Assembly: GCA_037013685.1 (NCBI GenBank)
Contig: CM072885.1
Coordinates: 27,689,442-27,753,441, forward strand
Length of the DNA: 64,000 nt
Direction of reading: 5' to 3'
Source: Acridotheres tristis
Taxonomy: Eukaryota; Chordata; Aves; Passeriformes; Sturnidae
In this document: in pieces, positions 46,601 through 61,230 of the stretch
Position numbering within the stretch: position 1 is the first letter of the stretch
How the letters are laid out: the number at the start of each line of letters is the position of its first letter
Program-made: the position numbers and the translations under genes
The notes under the pieces: model-generated
Databases searched by the model: none
What the model was told of the DNA's origin: nothing
Seen by the model: the letters and a program-made list of their open reading frames with translations, nothing else

Positions 46601-47989
46601 TAACTACTACTGGTCTGCCTAGCCTCCTGTTTTCACAAGGTGTCCTTTTGTATAATTTAATTATGTAAACATAACTAATGAAAATAATTCAATAAATTTT
46701 TTTTGAAAATAATTGTATTTATTTTAAAATTGAATTTAAAATGTCATTAGGTAAGAAGGTCTGCTTTGTTTCCTGTGTTGTCTATAATGTAATCTTTAAT
46801 GTAAAATTGTAACAAAACATACTTATAACCAAGGATAAAACATTGTTTCATTTTGGATTTCTTTGTAGCATAACTGCAAGAGTTGGTGCTTTTTGATACA
46901 CAGGAAAATAGGAACTATCATATAGTATCAGATTAAGAAAAATGCATGCACTAATGACCTCTGTAATATAGTAATCCAAATTTAGGCCAGATGTTTGTAA
47001 ACACTTTTGATTTTATTTGTTTGCTTGTTTTCCTTTCTCTGGATTCCTGATTTAGTAGTTGTTTCTATTTCCTGTTTCAAGTCCCACAGATGCAGGTGGA
47101 GGGATGTTTTAGAAGAAAACTTGTTGGTTTTTTACAAAGAAAAAAGAAGGGAAAATGGCTGATATTTCCCTCTGGAATATTTTGAGTCTTTTCCCAAACA
47201 CGTGAATAATACTTACTCTATCTCAAATAAGAAGATGGTGCTAGACTTAATATTCTTTTCATTTCCAAAAATGCTGTGCAATAAAGCCCCGTAGGGACCC
47301 CCAAATATTTGGCCCATGGACTCTTCCTTTTGGTATAAAAAAGCTCAGACCTGTTACTTATGAAATATGTAATATAGGTGAGTCAATAATTGGTTAAAAA
47401 GAAATTTTAAGACTAAATGCAAAAGGTGCAAATATTGTTCTAGTTTTGATCTGAATTCTTCTGGTGTTTGGTTTTTTTTCCTGCTTTTCACAGGGATTAC
47501 AGTCTAGATTCAAAAAGAAATGTAGAAGGCATAAAATAAAATAGTGCAACTCCTAACATTTTTGTACGTGCTTCACCCAGAGCAAGATTCAGAAGCTATG
47601 CCTGGCAGTGTAGGGTCTCAAATGCATAGAGAAAGTAAGGTGCCTTATGATGATACATAAAAGATCTAAAAATTCAGTAGTGACTTGCCAGAAGGTAGCA
47701 AATGAGAAATGAGGAGTGCAGGTTTTTAAATATTTCCCCTTTAGGAAGCTTAGGTGCTTTACAGAGTATAAGGAAGAAGCATCTTTATATTTCAAAACAG
47801 CTACAGTTCTCACAGTCTGGGGGATTTTTACTCTTTTTGATGAAATAGCATAAGACCTGATCATATGATATTTCATTGAGTAAATCAGACAAACAGCATT
47901 CATCTGAGGGTTTCTTTGTAAGTTTGGGGGAGTGAAGTATCACCCCTGCTAGGAGACAATCAATAGGAACCATCTAAGCAAAGTGGACA
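37626..47989. other. Long AT-rich intergenic stretch
   Basis: About 10.4 kb with no recognisable exon, RNA gene or intact repeat. 43030-43105 is an AT-only (TATAA/AAATA) low-complexity tract and 45703-45715 is a poly(A) run. Short frames on both strands look random. Confidence 0.6.
43030..43105. repeat. AT-rich low-complexity tract
   Basis: Interspersed ATATAATATATATAATAAATATAAA-type units. Confidence 0.8.
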
Positions 47990-49245
47990 TACAATAGTCT
48001 GTGGGACCAGGTGCATCCAAATGCCCTGAGGGAGTGGGCTAATAACATCATTATGAGACCACTCTCTAACATCTGCAAATGATCACGGTGACAGAAGAAG
48101 GTCCCAAATAATTGGAAAATTGTAAATATGTTCAATTTCAATGAGTCAAGAAGGAGGATGTGGGGAACTACAGGTCATTTTGCAGGAAGATTATGGAGAA
48201 AGTTCTCCTAGAAGTCATTTCCACACTCATGTAGGGCAAGGAGGTGATTTGGAATAGCCAATATGGATTTAGTCGAGGCAAATTCTACCTGACCAACATA
48301 ATTGCCTTCTACAATGAAATGGCTGTCTGTCTGGGGAAGAACAGTGGGTGTTTATCTTGACTAGTTAGGCTTTTGGCAAGGTGTACTGCAACATCCTTAT
48401 AGTCAAACTGAGCAGACCTGGGCTGGATGGGTAGTTTAAAAAATGGGTGCAGATTTATTGAACTGCAAGGCTGGAAGAGTAGTGGCTGGTCACTAGTGGC
48501 ATTTCCCCATGTTCAGTACTGGAGCTGAACTGCTGACAGTTCTCACCAACAACCTGGATGACAGTGGCAAACTCTCCCAGCAGGTGATACCAAAATGCCA
48601 GGAGCTGCCAATACACTGGAGGGAGAGGCTGCTGCTCAGAAGGCTGAAAACAGGCTGGAGAATTGAGTTCACAGAAATCTCATGATGTTCAAAGACAAAA
48701 TGCAAGTACAGCACCTGGGACAGAATAACCCCATACAACACCACTAGCTATCTAGCAAACATTCTTGCAGAAAAATTCCTGGAGATGCTGGTGAGCAAGT
48801 CTAACAGGAGTCAACCATGTGTCCTAGCATTGGTGAAGGCATGACATATGAGAAAAGTGATAGCTGTGTTTGTTTAGGCCCTTTAAAGAAGAGAAAGGAG
48901 AGAAATTACTGATGTACGCAACTGCAAATGGATGCTTACACGGAAAATGGAGCCAGAGGCTTCTTGGAAGTACATAGCAAAGAGTTGAGGCAACTGACAC
49001 AAAAGGCAGAAAAAGAAATTCAGAGAAATTTGTTTGAATGTAAGGAAGGAAAATCTTTCCAGTGAGGGAAAGGCTAGAAAAGGGACAAAAAGAGTGGTAA
49101 GCACAATCTTTGTCCCTGGAGGTTTCTGAAATCAGTGGTCACAGCTCTAAGCAACTTTGATTTAACTTTGAAGTCAGCCCATGCATGACTGAGATTGGGA
49201 TCTTCAGCCCAACCAGACTTCCAGAAATCCCTTTCAACCCATTTT
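47990..49245 (+). repeat. Decayed CR1 LINE, RT region to 3' end
   Basis: Recognisable CR1 stretches in order: GGGGAACTACAGGTCATTTTGCAGGAAG, AATATGGATTTAGTCGAGGCAAATTC, GACCAACATAATTGCCTTCTACAATGAAATG, TTGACTAG...GGCTTTTGGCAAGG, AACCTGGATGACAGTGGCAAA, and a 3' end at about 49110-49240 ending in CCCTTTCAACCC. Many indels; no open frame remains. Confidence 0.82.
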
Positions 49246-52200
49246 CTCCCTGTTTCACATCCTTCTCTCCTATTGAATGAATGCAATAAAAATCTTGCTC
49301 CCCAAATTACCTTGAATATACATGTTTCTGTAGGTTGTTTTTTTGCCTTTTTCTTTGTTTTTGTTGTTATTGTTTTTGTTTTTCCCCATCCTGGAAGATG
49401 TCATTACCCTCTAAACAGGATTTATGTTAGCATGCATAAGCATACATATGATTTATGTCTTAGGAGAATGGTTTAAAATTGTAAAAAAACCCTAAATCAT
49501 AGTGTTTATCTGTATAACTTGCATCTTGTAGAAAAGAAAGATTGGTTATTTCTGTTATTGCTTTGCAGTCAGTTTTTCCATTTTATGTGGAAGCTTTGAA
49601 AGATCAATGATGATTCCAACAGGCTAGTTAAAAACCTTTTTTCCTTCAAAATGCAATAACCAGCATGATGTTAGTAAATGCCTGTGGGAGACTTATTAAG
49701 GAACCCCAGAATAACTTTGCTCCATGACCTTTTTATTTCCATCAGCTTTTAAGGAATCAATTACTTTTATTTTGTTATGTGAACATCTGGAATGTAGCAG
49801 AGCTTTTAAAGATCTTAAATTTGGGCCAGGTTGTCACCTGTGATAAAAACATGATTGTGTTTATGTATCTGTACACACACTGTAAAGGGGACTTGTAGGC
49901 ACTGTTGGACTGCCTCAGCTCACATAGTGTCAGGATGATAACCACAAATACTTTACAGCAGCTGACATTTGAAATCCTTGCTTCTTCTTCCCCAGTTTTA
50001 TGGGATGGCAATAAAGGAATGCTGTAGGATGCTGGTGTTCATCAGGCTCTACGTCACTATGTATCTCCTTACACCGACATATTCCTGGCGAGCGCTGTAG
50101 TCTGAGCTGCTGCTTATTTTAATATGTGAAGCTCAATATTAATATAGTTGGAAAACCTAACCAAAATCCTAATCTTTAGGTACAGAATGAGAAACCAAGA
50201 GCCTAACTCCTAAAATGAAAAGCAGTGCCAAAACTTTTAGCTAGTTTAGATTAGTAGCATGGTGAGTGGTGGGAGGGGAGGAGTCCCTTCCAAAAGATAA
50301 AGGAGCAAAACTGTTGGTAGGTGTTAATGAACAGTACTGACATTGGTATCAATTCTTAGAGATGAAATCTATGTGTGGCTATCAAAATATAAATGTTCCT
50401 TTTTTCTGTTTAGCAGCTCAGAACATGCATGCTTCTGACTAAAATTAGTGTTTAAAAGATAGACACACCAGATCCAGACATAACTAATCATAAACAAGTT
50501 TTGACTTTCCTGATTTTTATGCTGTGCTATTCACCTTGAATTGGAAATGCTGTTGTTCCAAATACTACACCTGTTGCAAATGCTAATGTCCATTTTAATG
50601 TTTCGTGCTTGTCTTTTAGCCTACAAAGTGATGAAAAGTAAGAAATAGTGACACTAACTCAAAAATGAAACCAGCTGAAGGAATAAATAGAGAACATTCA
50701 TGTAATAATTGTGGTTCATAACTGCACTGTTTTATAAGGCCACAGTATTCAGCTGGGGATTTTCCAGCCAGAAGGATATAAATACAGGCTGCGTAAGACA
50801 AAGACTGCCAATCTGATGTTCCCAGAAAATGGTACATTTATCATATTGTACATGTGTAGCATGTACAAAGGCACCTTTGGAGATGAGTCAGACTTACTAA
50901 GTAAGCATCTGTACAACCAACTGCACACTATAGGTGCAACAGATCATTTCATTTCTTCCCAGGAGTGTTGACCATACTGTGAAAACAAGCAGAGAAGCTT
51001 TCATATGCATGGTGTCACACAAGCTGTGTGTGAATACTGCAGATTTGTTCAGATTTTCAGATGTTGTACAAAGAGATTTGGAACTGCTCATGTGCAGCAG
51101 CATCATGACATAAACAGAGACTATATTTTTCAATATTTTCACTGATAAAATTCTTAGGTTTCAAAACACGTCAGCTTACTACTTTGTCTACTACTTTTTC
51201 TTTGGTTGTTTGCGTAGGACTTGTTTGTTTCAACATGGTAATAAGAGTTCTGTCTCTTCAGATGTGTTTACCAGATTTCTGACACAGCAGGACACCAACA
51301 TGAAACTACCAAGTATCCTCTGGTCTTACAACATGCAGTCAACTTGAGTGTAATGGTACATACAGGTAAAATAGACATATGTGCTCCTATAGTAACAAGG
51401 TGTTTGCCACATCTAAAGTGCAACAGCCACTGTAGTTGCATTTAACTGCTCTAGTTGTATTTTTGGTGTGCTTTCACTGCTTTTAACAGAGTGGCAATAC
51501 CTGTGGTCCTACACTGAAGCAGGGAGCTGGAAAGATTACCCTTTCCACTATGTATTCAGGACCCCATGTCATTTGGAATTGGTGGGGCAGGAGTATTCAA
51601 TCCCTGTGGATTCACTTTAGTCTGGATCTATCTTTTTCCCTGAAATTGTGGTGCCGATAGCAACACAATCTTGGCTTTTTCCAGTTCCCTCTAAATTATT
51701 TTTTAGCTGTCTGCAAATCAAGAAACATGGCTACTGAACAGGGAAATCCTGAAGTTATTATATCAGCTTCCAATGAATGAGACAAGACCATATTTGTCTT
51801 TACAAAGAGCAGCGTTTTAATTTAGCTGCAGTCAGCATCTGGCATGTATGTGTACTGCAGTGCTTTCTGCAACAGTGCTTGTGACAGTCACATACCAGGC
51901 AGGCTACTTTTAAAGTGCCCTTTCAATACCAACCTCTTTGTATTTCATTCTACAGCTGCATCACTGCATGCAGAGTAGTCAATATTAAGCCTTCATTTGA
52001 CCTTTTTTTTTTTTTGACTGCATGGATCTCTAGGTCTGCTTTGAGAAAAAAAAAATTCAAACATTCTACAGATGCTTGGTTGCATGGAAGAACTCTAGCA
52101 CGAACAATAACAAGAAGTGAACTGTTTCATTTCCCTCTTCTGTTTCTGACAGAGTTGATTATGAACATCATGTAAGATATGCTAACAGTTGATGACTGAG

Positions 52201-52610
52201 CAAAAGGTTCTTTTCTTAAAACTAGCCATTATACTAGCTTGTAGAATTGAATAAAACCCCAACAGATGATCAGGTATATCAGAACTTTTCAATGTTGCAT
52301 GCATTCATGACCATTTAATCTAGGAGTGGACCAGAATTACAGGACAAAAGTGAGAACTTGGCTCTGATATCATTGTAACAAACAAGGTTTCTTTCTCACC
52401 TTTTTTAGTTCTCTCCCGTCACTTCTCTGCACCACCTTTTGAACAGCACAGAACACAGCAAAATAAATTACAAAACTCTGCTTTTAATTTCCTCACTCAG
52501 CAACATTTCCTCTTATTAATCAGTAGTCATGGCAGACGACCGCAACTTGCCACCCGTCTTTAAAACTGTCTTATGACAAACAGGAGGCCTTCAGGACCTG
52601 ACCCGTACTG
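49246..52610. other. AT-rich intergenic stretch
   Basis: No gene or repeat recognised. Poly(T) at about 52003-52014. Confidence 0.55.
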
Positions 52611-52619
52611 CCTTTCCTC

Positions 52620-54250
52620 ACTGCTTCTCGAGCGCAGGTACATGGACCAAGCTCGCCACCCTACCGCCTAGGGAAGAAGGGCCTGGCCGCCGGGGCTGCC
52701 GTGCGTGACTCTCTTCTCCCTCTGGAGGGAGACACAGTCCAGTGTTTGGCTGCCACCGGCGCCGCCGCGGCCCTTCTGCCCCTGCTCCGACAGCCGCGGC
52801 CCCCTTTCCCTGGGGCAGCTGCCCTGTCCTGCCCTTTCCGGCCGATTCCTCCCCGCCCGGCGCCCCAGCCTCCCGCCTCAGCAGCACAGGGGTCCCAGGG
52901 GAGCGGCGGTGGGGCCGCCGGGGGTACGCGGGGATCTCCTCGGCCACATGCGCCTGTGCGTAAACTTCGCACCCCCGCCCCGCCGCTCGGAGAAGAGAAG
53001 GGAGTGCTGCGCTGCGGAGCGGGCGGCGGAGGGAGGCGGTCCAAGCCCCAGTGTGCGCTGCTGGCTGAGCCCCCCTCCTCCGTCAGACAGAACGGCGGCC
53101 GCTGGGACCTGCTCTCTCTTAAGGGCTGGGGAGGAGAGCCGCGAGTGGCTGGATAAACACAGGGGAGGAGAAGGGGGTCTCTCCCTCTCTCCACCTCCCT
53201 CCACCTCCTCCCTCCCCTGTGCCGCGGAGGGCGCGCTTGGAACTGCCTCTGGCTGCCCGGGCGCCCGGGGCGTCTTCGCTCCCTTCCGCGGTGCGGTGCG
53301 CGCAGGCTGGGCGCGGGAGGCTGCTGGTGCTGAAGGTGAAGCTCTCGCTCTCCAATTACTTTTCCCAAGAGAGCGAAGAAGGCAGCAGGAGGGGGAAGTC
53401 GTGCTGTGTGTGGAAGGCACACCAATCAGAGATGCTCTAACGGAGGGACTGCTTGCTGCAGGACACGCTGGATTCTCCTCCTTCCTCTGCCGGCGGCGCT
53501 GAATCGCGACTACGCGCAGCTGGCATAGGGGCCGGAACCGTACAAGGCTGCAGGACTTCCTCATCTCCGCTTTTCCAATAGCTCCTTTATCCTCTTTATT
53601 ATTATTTTTTTAATTCTCTGAAATCCTGCACAAGAAACACTTCAAGTCTTCCCTTTATTCGCAGTTACTTCACTCTTTCTTCTAGCATCTCTTAGCTGAA
53701 TTCCTGGTGTATTCGCAGAGACCGGGGGAGAGAGCCGGGCCCCGCGGACGGCTGCTGCCCCAGCCCGGCCGAGCCGAGGGGAGCCGAGAGGAGCGCGGCA
53801 CGGCGCCGCTCCATGCCCCCGAGCGCTGGCGGGGCGCGGGGCGTGTGCCGGCGATGCCCGGGCGGTGAGGCTGGAGCTCCCCCCGGATGGGAGACGGCCG
53901 ATCGCTAGGCATTTCTAGCAAGAATCGTGACTGCAGGTAGGTGAGCGGAGCGCTCCAGGGTCTTGTGTCTGTCTGTGCGTCTGTCCTGGCTCTGGTGGGG
54001 CCGCTGGGAGATACCCTTCGCGGTTGGCGGAGACCCTGCGGGCGGCGGGCGCAAGCTGTCGCGGCGGGGCCAGATGTGACATGTGTGGAGCGGTTGCCGC
54101 GGGTTGAGCCCTCCCGTTGCCCTAGAGCTGGACGAAGCCGGATGTGAAGAAGAGCTGCTTTGCCGTCCTTCTGCTGGGCACCTGGAGCAGCCGGCTACAG
54201 CCTTTCGCCGGGCGATCCTCAAGGCTTTTGTTTTCCCTTTTAATTTTCTT
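52620..54250 (+). promoter_or_regulatory. CpG island, possible TAFA2 promoter and non-coding first exon
   Basis: About 1.6 kb of CpG-dense sequence with a CCAAT box (53422-53426) and a strong plus-strand splice donor CTGCAG|GTAGGTGAG at 53936/53937. No frame encodes a recognisable protein, so the first exon would be non-coding. In vertebrates TAFA2 lies head-to-head with USP15 and has a 5'UTR first exon, so this is the expected position and orientation. Sequence shows the island and donor; the gene name is synteny inference. Confidence 0.6.
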
Positions 54251-57200
54251 TGATTTTACTTAAAATAATAGTTCAACAAAGCCAAGAGGGAGGCGGGGGG
54301 AGCAGGGGAACCCATCCGGTTTTCAACTTCTATGGAAAGGGTGGCCGCTAACTCTCAGGACCTTCGGGCACTTGGGGGTTACTCTGCCCGGACATTTTAT
54401 CGGCCGTCTTCAAGAGGACAGCTGAAAGAGCGGGTAGTCGTTTTATGCGTCCTCTAAAAACAAAACAAAACAAAACGATAAAGGGAAGATTCGCGGCTCC
54501 GTTTCTTTCTATGTGTGCTCTCTAAGTTGCGGATATATAGTATGAAACATACCTTGTCTATCCACATTGCTTACTTGGCATCTCAGTGAGCTTATTTACC
54601 TGCTAAATATATTGCAGGTTCTGTATGCCACAGTGAGAGGACTTTTCCCTTATTCCATCTCATGTATAGTTTAGCAAGAGAAAGTTTTAAAATAACCTGC
54701 TTTATTCCTGTGGAGCTGTGGGATCGGACACCAGGTTATCAATGCAAACAATAAATAGCAAGAGCTTGTGCTGCCCTGTTACGAGTTGCCGCGCATGGTT
54801 CTTCATTCCTACGGAAGTTAAAATCATTGCTTAAAGCATTTTAAATTATATGTGTAGTTACAGTTCTCTCTTTCCAGCTTTTGCTTGGAGCTTCACAGTA
54901 TTTTTTTTAAAGTACCTCAGTTCTACCACCCTACCCTCAGTAGACACTGGCTCAGTATTTAAAGAGCCGTGCTTTGACTCCTGCAGAACTGTCAATTTAA
55001 ATAATAAACATACTGAACTCCTATCTCTGAAAAAGCCATAAAGGATTCCAGGTTGTAGGGTCTTTGCACCGCAGTGGATACATTTAAATTACTATTGACT
55101 AAATGATGATTGTTATCCGGTTTCTCTGTCTTACCAACTAGTTTCAGACTTTAGCATTCAGCCTGTTTAATGCTTTAAAGCTAGTTTATGGGCTAATTTA
55201 AGTCAAATTGAGAAATTAAGATTCCTTCTTGTAGTGTTGGGTACATACTCGAAACACAGTAGTTCAGTCATACTAGGAGGATAGCTTAGCTGAAGTTGGG
55301 AAAGAGCATACTATGATATTTTTATCAGAGTGGCAAAGGTTACAAGTTTCATTACACTTTTCCACAGTCATGGGCTGTCATCTCATACTGATGCCTAAAT
55401 TGTTTTGTGAGTATATAATTAACAGTATTAAAATAATTACTGTAAATTTCATTACTAATATTTCATTTCACAGATCTGATGCTGTTCAAGCAGTATTGAA
55501 AACCGTGTGGGTTTTGTTTCATATAGCTCAAATTTCCAGTAGTTATTCTTATAAATGTAAACTACCTAAGTACCATAATTTCAGTGGAAAGCTTTGCTCA
55601 GTTGATATAGCAAATCAGATTTACTACTCAGTGGTTCTGCATATTTTTTCATAGAAGGTCCTTAAAAAATATGGTATTAATTTCAGATACACTGATGGTA
55701 GTGGGTGACTGAGATAAAATCTTGATTCTGTCTTGCTGTTTTAATCAGAGAATGATGACTAACTTGCCAGTATCTTTAATCTTACTGGACGTGCAGGGTA
55801 ACTTACCCGTCTCTTGTGGTCTGAGGGATCTCAGCTTTATGTGTAGATGCCTCTAGTGCACTTGATTTTTCTGGTGGGGAATACATGAAAAACTTCTTCC
55901 GAATGAAAGTAAATAGATGTGTGTACAGATGGATATTGGAGATTGTTTTACTGGCAGGTTGCAAATGATTCATTGAGCCCTATCTACATTTACGTAAAGC
56001 AAATAATACTTTGCTTTACACTGAATTGTTGTGGCAGAGAAAAATATAGCAGCAAAGAAGTTTCATTATTTCATCACAGGTGATGACAGACTTGATAAGG
56101 GACATCTTTACAAATACAGGCAGTATGTTTTTGGTAAACAAAATATAATCATGAAGTTTTTCCACATCTGAGCATCTTCACATCAAAATTTATTGCTGTC
56201 TGTGTTGCTACTTACCAACCAGTGTAAAGCCTAAATAATGTACTAGGAAGATGTTGCATTTATTATGTTGTATGCTTTGCTTACTATAAATAAATAATGC
56301 AACAGTGCTAACTAGTTATCTCACTAAAGGAAATCACTGACTTGGAAGACAGAAAATCACAATACCTAATACTCATCTACACAGAAATGTGATCACCATC
56401 TTGAAAAATTATTCTGAATGATACAACTATCAGTGAGCAAGAAGTTATATGCCTCTGTTTTATCTTCTGCAGGATTTTATTAGAAATGCTTCCTTAAGTC
56501 ACATTATTCTGCAGCTGTTTGCTCACTGAAAATTAAATAAAAATCAGGAAATTTTTCCAGCAAAGCAGTAATATTTCCTTTGTTAAGTATTGAAAGTTCA
56601 AATAAAACAAAATCCTTTAGCAACTGTGTGCCAGAAGCACTGAGTACAACCTATTTTTGTGATGTATGAATGACATTTACAGACGCAATTAATCAATGTA
56701 TTTATTAGTCAAATCCCATCAAACAAAGAAGATAAATGGCAGTAAACAAAGACTGCATGGTAATACAGAAGCTAAAGCAACAGAAGACCCTACAATCTAA
56801 TTAATTAATGTTCGGTTTCATATTTCCAGTCTGTATTTAAACATCTCATTTAAATGTCTTTCATCATTTTTCTATTGCATGTCCAAGTAACTCAGGTAGC
56901 AATAGCTTTTTATTGGAAAATACATTTTTCATTTACCTTTAGAAATGGTGAATTTTGAAGGGATTGAGGCAAAAGTTTTGTAAGGATAAATATAACAGGA
57001 GGGTTCTATACCAGCGGAACTGAATACTGACCTGTCCCTATTCACGATCATTTTTCTGTTGAGGGATATTCCCAACTGATATATGCTTTCATTCCTCCCT
57101 AGGACTAGTTGCAGCTCTGACATTTTAAACCAGCTGGAGTATTTGCTCCACTATCCTTGGATCACTAAATTTAAGAGTGTACTTAAAAGGATTTTTGCTT

Positions 57201-60200
57201 GTGCTTTTTTTTTTTTTTTTAAAGCATGAGAAAACAATTGCATAGTATACTCAGCTTCACAGAGTCCATTGTAAGCACGCACTTTCACATTTGAAATATT
57301 TTTTAAAAACACAAGTTCACTCTTAGGGCTTTTTCAATAGGAAATTTGGCTCAGTGATTTGGTTTTAAAACTGTTAATTTTATTTTGAAACACTTCTCCT
57401 CATGACTAAGTTCAGATATATAACATTTATCAGACGTAGGAATGAATGTGGAAACATCAACAGTAATGTTATTCACTTTTCCTGGTGACAGCTACAGAGC
57501 TATCTCCTTTTGCTCTTAGTAGAACCTGGGAAGATAGTGGGGTTTATGCTTTCTTTCTTTATATGCCCAAGCCAGCCACTCATTTGCCATATGTAGTGAG
57601 TTTTTTATCAAAAGAGATAACAAAATAATAATGGCTACTTAACGTACCTTTTCATACTACTAGTGCAGAACAGTCACATTTTTAAGATAAACAATTCAAG
57701 GCATCTTCATATAGCTTCTTTCATGTCATGTGTTTTGAAAAACACTTTGGAGATGGAAAAGAGAAAGCAAAGACCTTATGCTTTACTAGTTATAGTAGTT
57801 AGCATAGCTACCAGGTATGACATGACACTACATAGTTAGATCAGATGGGATGAAGTCCTGAAAAAAGCTTTCTTAGCTTTTTCTTCTGTCTGAATACCTC
57901 AGTACAGTGATTTGTAGAATGCAATGCAGCTGTAGCTGTTGCTTGAAGTAGCACCGGAAAATGCTTTGTATGGATTTGATCCTTAGTCCTTTAGCAAACA
58001 CTTATAGGAGAAGCTCCTATATGTTTTGTGGTATGGAAGAATTGTTTATATAACTGCATGTGTAAAAAGTTAGAATTTTTTTCCTCATTTTTGAAACTTA
58101 TCAAACCTCCTAATCTCTACTATCTTCATAGCTTGCATCTTCTAGTTGCCTCATTTCACATCTTGCTGATCTTGTAATATGAAACTTGAACAGAGGTCTC
58201 TTGGCACCAGGACAGTGTCATATGCAGCCGCCTCAGCTGTGACCATCTCTTTAACAACGCCAAGGGGAAAGCCACGGTACAGGGTAGCACTCAGGTGAAA
58301 GCACACATAGTTGTTTTTGGCTTCTGAGGATTTGGTGATCTTCTATGCCTATATCACAAATCAAAGCTAATGCTGCAGAAGGTGCTTTACATTGGCAAAC
58401 TTCACAAGTAAATAATAAGCAATCACAGTTCAACAAACCTATATGGTAGTATTAATAGCACAATACTAATAAATTAGTCAGTAAATATCAAACACTTTTA
58501 AAATAGATACATTTTAAGTCTTGGCTGTATGCTGGCCTCTCTGTCTGTGGAATATTTCTTGCTTTCTTTGTTACTATATTAAGGTCCAGTATTTGAAGAT
58601 GAGGTACCAGACTAGACAGACCACTGTCTTCATCCAATAAAGAAAATTCTTTCTTGAAACGCAAGGACGCAGTATTGCAGTACTGCATATTTAACCAAAC
58701 TGCAATTTTTAAAACACTTTTTAAAGCAGGATATAAAAACATTTCTAAAATAAATCTGTCAGTAACATGTAGTCTCACACCAGCTCTTTTAGAGACAGGA
58801 GCACAGACCTGACTAGTCTCTCACATTTGCAGTGATACTTTCATATTGGATTTCTTCTACTCCCTCACTGCATTTTTTGCATCACATATTGGTAAGGCAG
58901 AGCTGTGGCCTCTGATCCATCTTGCCACAAAGCAGTCAGTTATGTAGCAGGTATTCTCCCTCATATCTGTCTGACAGGTTCTGTTATGGACGGGGTGGAG
59001 GGTGTGGCTCAGCCCTTGGGTCATTCAGTGGATTTTCATGCTCAACTGAGCATCTTTATACAGAACAGTCTTCCTGGTTACAGGTTGTCTCTGTCTTCCC
59101 CCTCACCATGTGAAACTGTGTATGAGAGAACCTGTACCAAAGCCTTTGATGTGTAGTCATGCAGTCTTAGGATACGTGCTGCCTTTGGCCTTGTGACTGT
59201 GCATTTGGGAGAACTCTGAGCAATGCATCCAAACTATGTACTCTAGATCCCCTTTCAGTTGAGACTTTCAGTGTTTGTTCCCACTTAAGATATCTATTTG
59301 GCCTTTTGAGTTCTAGGCTCAACCATGATTTGTCACTGGCTACTGCAAAATCACGGAGAATGGCTGGATGTCTCTGAGGAAAGTCAATGTGTTTCTGTGC
59401 TATTTGTATGTTATAAACAGTTTGAAATGTGGATCTTTTCCAGTAAGAGATGAAAATGGGTACCGTCTCAAGCTTGTCTCATGGTTTATCTAAGATGAAT
59501 TAGCAGTCTTAGTTCAGTTTGAACTGTAGAAGTGTCCAAGTCACAAAAATCATCACTGGGAAAAAATAGGATATGTGCCTGCTGTGTGCAGAGAGGCAAA
59601 TCTTGAGATCTGATCATGTGAGACATTTCAGCTGGTGTGGCTTCAATGGGACCAATCAAATTTATTATGTGATTTAAGTCTTTTCTGAAGTGAGCCTGAA
59701 TAAACATTGCTAACTGCTTAGAGTGATCTGTGCTGAAGGCATGTTGATGGAGTGCTGTTTTGATAACTATGTTTGTGTCTGTATTCTGGGTATGAATTTA
59801 AGACTTTATTTCAGTGGTTTATGACTTCTACACCTTTTATGAAGCTTCAATCCCATTATATTTAGAAAACAGACTATATAACAGCAAGCAAATTTCAGAA
59901 ACATTCTACAGGTATATGGGTACTCCTTATTATAGAGTTAGGGGCTACCTTTACAATAATGTAAATTTTCAAATATGGTGTTGTTGGTGTGGGACCAAAG
60001 TAAAATATCACTTCCTGACTAAGTATATCAGGCTCTGGCATTTGTGCAGAAAATTAGGTCATGTTTAGAGCCTAATTGCAGAAAAAAGATCTGTTTCAGA
60101 ACCACTGCAATAGCAGAATTCCCTCTCTAGTGTACATCCTCTCTTCAGACTCTGTTACTTGTGTGAATTTAGTGTAAAAAAATTTCAGTCTATGCATTGC

Positions 60201-60679
60201 AACAAATAGGATATTATTAAACAAGATGGGAAGTTTTATCTTACGATCTGGTAACAGCAGCAAATACAGAGAGATAAGTTCAGTTCTATGGGCTTACTGG
60301 AATCAAGACACAAGAAATATTGTATTTATATGTTAACATAACATGCCATAAATTTAGATATGGTATTATCAGCCAGTACACTGACATTTCTCATTATTAT
60401 GATCCTGCTTTTTTCTGTTCAATCTAGATTCACGAGGGATAAACCTTGTGTTGGAATTAAGGTAATATTTAAAATGCATTACTTCCAAAGTGTTCAAACC
60501 TTCATAAGGAAGACATTACGTTGGTATTTGTGCAATGGATGTTCAAATAAAGAAGTGGCCATAAATCCTGGGCGAGCTTCTGATTTAGGAAGTGTTGGAG
60601 TTTTTCCCTAATGCAGATTAATTTTTCCTTTATGACAATGAGATTTTATTATTCTGTTTATGGCCATTGTCATTGTAAT
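54251..60679 (+). other. Probable first intron downstream of the 53-kb CpG island
   Basis: About 6.4 kb of AT-rich sequence without recognised exons or repeats. A T16 run lies at about 57207-57222. If the island is the start of a rightward gene this is intron. Confidence 0.45.
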
Positions 60680-61230
60680 TGTTCTGGTTTAACCCCAGTA
60701 GGCAGCTCAGTCCACTCAACCACTTACTCCCTCCCTCACAGTGAAATGGGGAAGAGAATCGGAGCAGTAGCAGTGAGAAAACTTGTGGATTAAGACAGTT
60801 TAATAGGTAAGGCAAAAGCTGCACACACAAGCAAAGCAAAACAAGGAATTCATTCAGCACTTCGCATTGGCAGCAGGGGTGCAGGCATCTCCAGAAAAGC
60901 GGGGCTCCATCACACGTAGCTGTGACTTGTGAAACTTATGCCAATTCCTGCTTCTTCCCTGTAGCTTTATATGCTGAGCATGACTCATGTGATATGAAAT
61001 ATCTCTTTGACTATTTGGGGTCAGCAGTCCTGCAGCTTCAATCTTTTAACTGGTGGAGCAATGTGAGGAACAGTAAAAAGGCCTTGATGCTGTTTAATGC
61101 TGTTTGATGCTGATGCTGTTTATTCTCAGTAACTAAACACATCTCTGTTATCAACATTGTTTTGGTCACAAATGTAAAACACAGCAACTTAGAAGCTACT
61201 ATGAAGAATATTAACTCCACCCAAACCCAG
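60680..61230 (-). repeat. ERVL-type LTR, minus orientation
   Basis: Starts TGTTCTGGTTTAACCCCAG...CAGCTCAG, contains GAATCGGAGCAG and AAGACAGTTTAATAG, and ends TTATCAACATTGTTTTGG...ATTAACTCCACCCAAACCCAG. This is the reverse-complement layout of the common avian LTR that starts CTGGTTT(C/G)...GAGTTAAT and has GTTGATAAC. Confidence 0.75.

Noticed and set aside
52661..53564. Several overlapping long open frames (up to 265 codons) on both strands in the 53-kb CpG island
   Set aside because: They are Pro/Arg/Ala/Gly-rich in every frame, overlap one another and lack domains. This is the expected shadow of CpG-dense DNA, not genes.
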